Source: Arachis hypogaea (Eukaryota > Streptophyta > Magnoliopsida > Fabales > Fabaceae). Taken from it: a stretch of DNA of 64,000 nucleotides. Both the position numbers and the translations under genes were made by a program. Below the pieces are notes generated by a model. It was not told the origin of the DNA, did no database searches, and saw only the letters and a list, made by a program, of their open reading frames with translations. Below are positions 60,939 to 64,000 of the stretch, in pieces. Where the stretch lies: positions 128,925,518-128,989,517 of the forward strand of contig NC_092038.1 in assembly GCF_003086295.3 (NCBI RefSeq), read 5' to 3'. Positions within the stretch are counted from its first letter, which is position 1. Every line of letters starts with the position of its first letter.

Positions 60939-63052
60939 ATTTGTCATTGCAATGGAGAAATTTTCTCACCTTATTAAAGGAGAAGTTATTGCTAGGAATT
61001 GGATACCCTTAAGGGCAGGGAAGGATAGGCCCTCTATCTCCTATCTGCTCTTTGCAGATGATGTGCTTCTATTTGTTGAGGCATCCAAGAATCAATTGAA
61101 CAAATTCTTTCACACCTTAGAGCAGTTCTGCCAGGCCTCAGAGTTAAAGGTTAATGCAGCGAAGACCTCAGTGATTTTTTCAAAGAATGTTCAGCAAAGC
61201 CTGAGGAAAAACATTGCAAGAATAAGTGGTTTTAAAGACATGCCCAGTCTCGAAAAATACTTAGGGGCAATGATAACCAATGGGAAGATAAAGAAAGAGA
61301 ACTTCAAGGGAGCAATAGAAAGATTGAAAAATAAATTGAGTGGTTGGAAGGCAAATTGTCTTATCTTTGTAGGAAGAGTAACTTTGGCTCAATCTGTTAT
61401 CTCACCCTCCTTAAATTATTGTATGATGCACTACCAGCTCCCCAAAGGTGTGTGTCGTGAGGTGGAAAAGATGCAGAGACAGTTCATCTGGGGAGAAAAA
61501 CAAGGAGAACGTAAACACCATAATATAGGGTAGAGCACTTTATGTAAACCAAAAAAGTTAGGAGGATTGGGGTTTCGTAACCTGATTTTGATGAACGAAG
61601 ACTTCATAGGCAAGATTTGGTGGAGACTAATCACAGAGAAGGATATATTATGGCTAAAGCTCTCTATGAAAAATATGGTAGGGGACACAATTTCATCCAT
61701 TCAGTTGAATGCAAATCGATGGACTCGGGGTTCTGGAAAAGCCTCTCGAAATGCTGGAGTTTTTTTCACCCAAAATATTTCCTTTTCGATTGGGGATGGA
61801 GTGAAGATCAAATTGTGGAGAGATGAGTGGGTGGAAGGAGAGAGGGAATTGGAACAGAAAGCCTTGATCGCAATCCCTTCGCACATGAGAAATCTCACAA
61901 TAGCAGAAGCTACCATGCAAGACCAGGATTGGGACTGGGTTCTTCTTCTAAAATTCCTTCCAGAGGATATTGTCAGAAAAATTAGAGCAGTACATCCCCA
62001 TATGCGTGAATTAGGAGAGGATAAAATCATATGGAAACTAACCAACAGTGGAGAGTATTCAGTCGCAAGTGGTTACTATAAGCTAGCCAACATCAATGAA
62101 CCCCAGGATGCGGTGTGGGCCATTATATGGGGATGAAAGGGTCCTCAGAAAATCAAGTGCTTCATGTGGATGGCAGTGCACAAGAAGTTGATGACAGTGC
62201 AAAGAAGGTCTAGAATTTTTTGGGCATCTCCTTACTGTCATAGATGCTACGGGATTGAGGAAACTCAAATTCACATTTTAAGAGATTGCCCCTCAGCTTC
62301 TAGAGTATGGTCTTCGATCATCCACCCTTCCTATCTCCAGGAATTTTTTAGAGCTCCCTTCGAGGTCTGGATCAGATGGAACATAACCTCTGAAATCGGC
62401 CGCAATAACCAAACTTCTTGGATAACCAAGTTCATAATCACTTGTTGATGGTTATGGAGATGGAGAAATCATAAAATTTTTAATAGTCGTCCCAACACAC
62501 CCAATTCACCTTGGCCGGTTATTTGAATCCTAGATCAAGTTGATAGAAGAATCCTTTAAAAGAAGAAATTTGATGAGACTGGTCCCTAAGGTGACGAATG
62601 TGAGCATAGGATGGGAACCTCCTGATGCTGGTTGGCTTAAGATCAATACAGATGAGTCCTCTATCGGAAACCTGGGTCTAGCATCTTGTGGTGGGGTAAT
62701 TAGAAATGAATTAGGTCGTTGGGTGGCTGGTTTTTGTGCAAACTTAGGAAATTATACAGCTTTTCAGGCGGAATTATCGGTGGTGCTCCATGGGCTTCAA
62801 ACTATTTGGGAGTTAGGCTGCAGGAGAGTTATATTGGAGTCTGATTCAAAGGCAGTAATTGATAGTATTGGGAGGAAAAATGAAAAGTCTTCTCATTTCA
62901 ACAGTCTCATAAGGAATATTAAGTTTTGGCTAAGCAAAGATTGGCAAGTGAGAATCCTACACGTTTTCAGGGAAGGAAACAAGGCAGCTGATTGGTTAGC
63001 CAGGAAAGATCTGGAGCAGGAGATGGGATATCACTTTATAGATCTGTCCTAA
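60939..63052 (+). pseudogene. LINE ORF2 second part: reverse transcriptase end, zf-RVT and RNase H
   Basis: Resumes exactly where the Copia TSD ends: LFVIAMEKFSHL, then SYLLFADDVLLFVEAS (FADD active site, about 61040). A stop at about 61531 precedes the linker with GGLGFRNLILMNEDF and the zf-RVT-type cysteine and His cluster (62164-62300). RNase H1 (62540-63052) shows NTDESS, FQAELSVVL, LESDSKAVID and REGNKAADWLA, its acidic catalytic set. Further stops lie at about 62134 and 62446. Confidence 0.88.
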
Positions 63053-63186
63053 ACTAGTTTAAGAATTATCTTGGATGATGATTGTAGAGGGGTTTTAGTT
63101 CCCCGTTCTATTAGAACTCTGTAGTTCTCTCTCCATAGGCTTTTTCAGCCCGGTTCTCTAACAAAAAAAAAGTTGAATGCCGACAT

Positions 63187-64000
63187 TGTATACGTTAGGC
63201 TTAAAAAATAGGCTACCTAAAATGTTTATAAGGGCTCACATTATTCACTGTTCCAGTCATCTATTGGACTTCCACCTCCCAACAATGAAAAACCCCATCT
63301 ATTTTGTTTCTTGTTGTTGGAAGTCTCCGACAGCCGGCTCCGCAGCCATGAACGCCGTCGTCGCACCCGTGAACGCCGTTGCTTTCCAAAATGCTAGCTT
63401 TTCATGTTCTCCAAGGAAAAGCTTTCTGGATTCGTGCTGACACCATTTTTCATTACGTGAGATTTCAATAAATAACATATTAAATAGTATGTGTGACTTT
63501 CTTTTACATTTATCTTTGTTTATATTAAAATAAAATGTTTAAAAATTTTAGAAATTAAAATAAAATGTTTAAAATGTTAGAGATTAAATTAAAATTTGAT
63601 CTAAATATTAAAAATTAAAATAATAGTTTATCTTAATCATTTAGACAAATAAAATTTGATACTAGTTTATAATTTTAGATAGAAATTCAAGTACAATCAA
63701 CTTCATATGAAATTAATAACTAAGAGCTACTAGATAAAAATTTAAAATTTAATTAAATCAATCAAATTATTTAACCATTTTTAACTATCAACTTTACAAA
63801 AAAAATAAAATTAATTACACGAGTTTTTACCACAATTTTATATATGTCATTTATTTTACCTCTTTTTCTCCCGCCTTCCCGTAGCAAAGACTTAGAAGCC
63901 GTTCATATTTAATGCTAATTCGAATGAACAGTTCAGTTTCCATGTTTTTCCTCTTCGGTCTTCACTCTTAACACTGTGAAGCTTCCCGTGTGGCCGCGTT
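63187..64000. other. Right host flank of the LINE
   Basis: A plus frame to 63440 includes MNAVVAPVNAVAFQNASFSCSPRKSF, which has the look of a plastid-targeting N-terminus. No partner exon is in the window, so no gene is called. 63450-63860 is AT-rich. The last bases become GC-richer (ttcccgtgtggccgcgtt) and may approach another gene. Confidence 0.3.

Larger units (their letters stand above)
49737..60943 (-). mobile_element. SIRE-type Ty1/Copia LTR retrotransposon with env-like ORF
   Basis: The element spans 49742-60938. LTRs 49742-51516 and 59157-60938 share ends TGATGGTTT...TCATCA. The flanks CTTTT (49737-49741) and CTATT (60939-60943) are a TSD with one change; the interrupted LINE frame predicts CTATT. 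On the minus strand the order is 5' LTR, tRNA-iMet PBS, gag, protease, integrase, RT, RNase H, env-like ORF, PPT, 3' LTR. Gag-pol holds several stops and shifts, so it is not autonomous. Confidence 0.95.
45761..63186 (+). mobile_element. Degenerate L1-type LINE, split by a Copia insertion
   Basis: The LINE body is 45779-63168 minus the Copia element at 49742-60938. An A-run (63163-63171) ends it. An 18-bp duplication, AAAGTTGGACGCCGACAT at 45761-45778 and AAAGTTGAATGCCGACAT at 63169-63186, flanks it with two mismatches. It carries ORF1 (DUF4283 plus zinc knuckle), endonuclease, RT, a zf-RVT-like linker and RNase H. Many stops, shifts and a mutated RT Asp show it is dead and old. Confidence 0.9.

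Noticed and set aside
63177..63440. 87-residue frame with a plastid-signal-like segment
   Set aside because: Cannot be linked to a second exon within the window, and its start overlaps the LINE target-site duplication.

Overview
The window is nuclear DNA of a flowering plant. It has spliced genes with GT..AG introns, a chloroplast Mg-chelatase gene, plant glutamate-receptor and IQ67 genes, and dense nested retrotransposons. The repeat types (RTE LINE with a CAA-repeat tail, Copia element with an env-like ORF, Gypsy derivative with acgcg-rich blocks, FAR1-type Mutator elements) suggest a legume, most likely Arachis (peanut or a wild relative). That genus call is recognition only and cannot be proved from the window.

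Layout. (1) 1-15,160 is a decayed Mutator-like region. It holds the 3' part of a FAR1/MULE transposase pseudogene on +, and on - a B3-domain gene relic and a nine-exon Ulp1 (C48) protease relic. A 6.7-kb non-autonomous Gypsy LTR element (8,185-14,897, TSD GTCCG) sits just upstream of the Ulp1 start codon. (2) 15,790-17,713 is a solo LTR of a Copia family (TSD CTTTT). (3) 18,079-21,278 is a full-length RTE LINE with an uninterrupted 1,019-residue ORF and a perfect 18-bp TSD. (4) 21,750-41,109 is a gene island: a GLR2-type glutamate receptor (-), tRNA-Ile(UAU) (+), an IQD calmodulin-binding protein (+), a Nudix CoA diphosphatase (+), Mg-chelatase subunit CHLI (-) and dolichol-phosphate mannosyltransferase DPMS1 (-). 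All five protein genes can be spliced in silico into intact frames. (5) 41,568-45,439 holds a CpG-decayed short repeat and a 2.5-kb deletion-derivative MULE with TIRs and a 9-bp TSD. (6) 45,779-63,168 is a degenerate L1-type LINE (ORF1, endonuclease, RT, RNase H) whose RT is split by an 11.2-kb Copia element of SIRE type (49,742-60,938). That Copia has tRNA-iMet PBS, PPT, gag-pol relics and an open env-like ORF, and belongs to the same family as the solo LTR.

The host genes are unrelated housekeeping or signalling functions (chlorophyll synthesis, dolichol-linked glycosylation, CoA turnover, Ca/calmodulin signalling, amino-acid gated channel) and form no pathway cluster. The main system-level interest lies in the transposons: a Mutator-like block that may carry B3 and Ulp1 cargo, a CpG-rich dyad array inside the Gypsy element, and an apparently intact RTE. 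All coordinates were derived by hand translation and repeat matching; no search was run.
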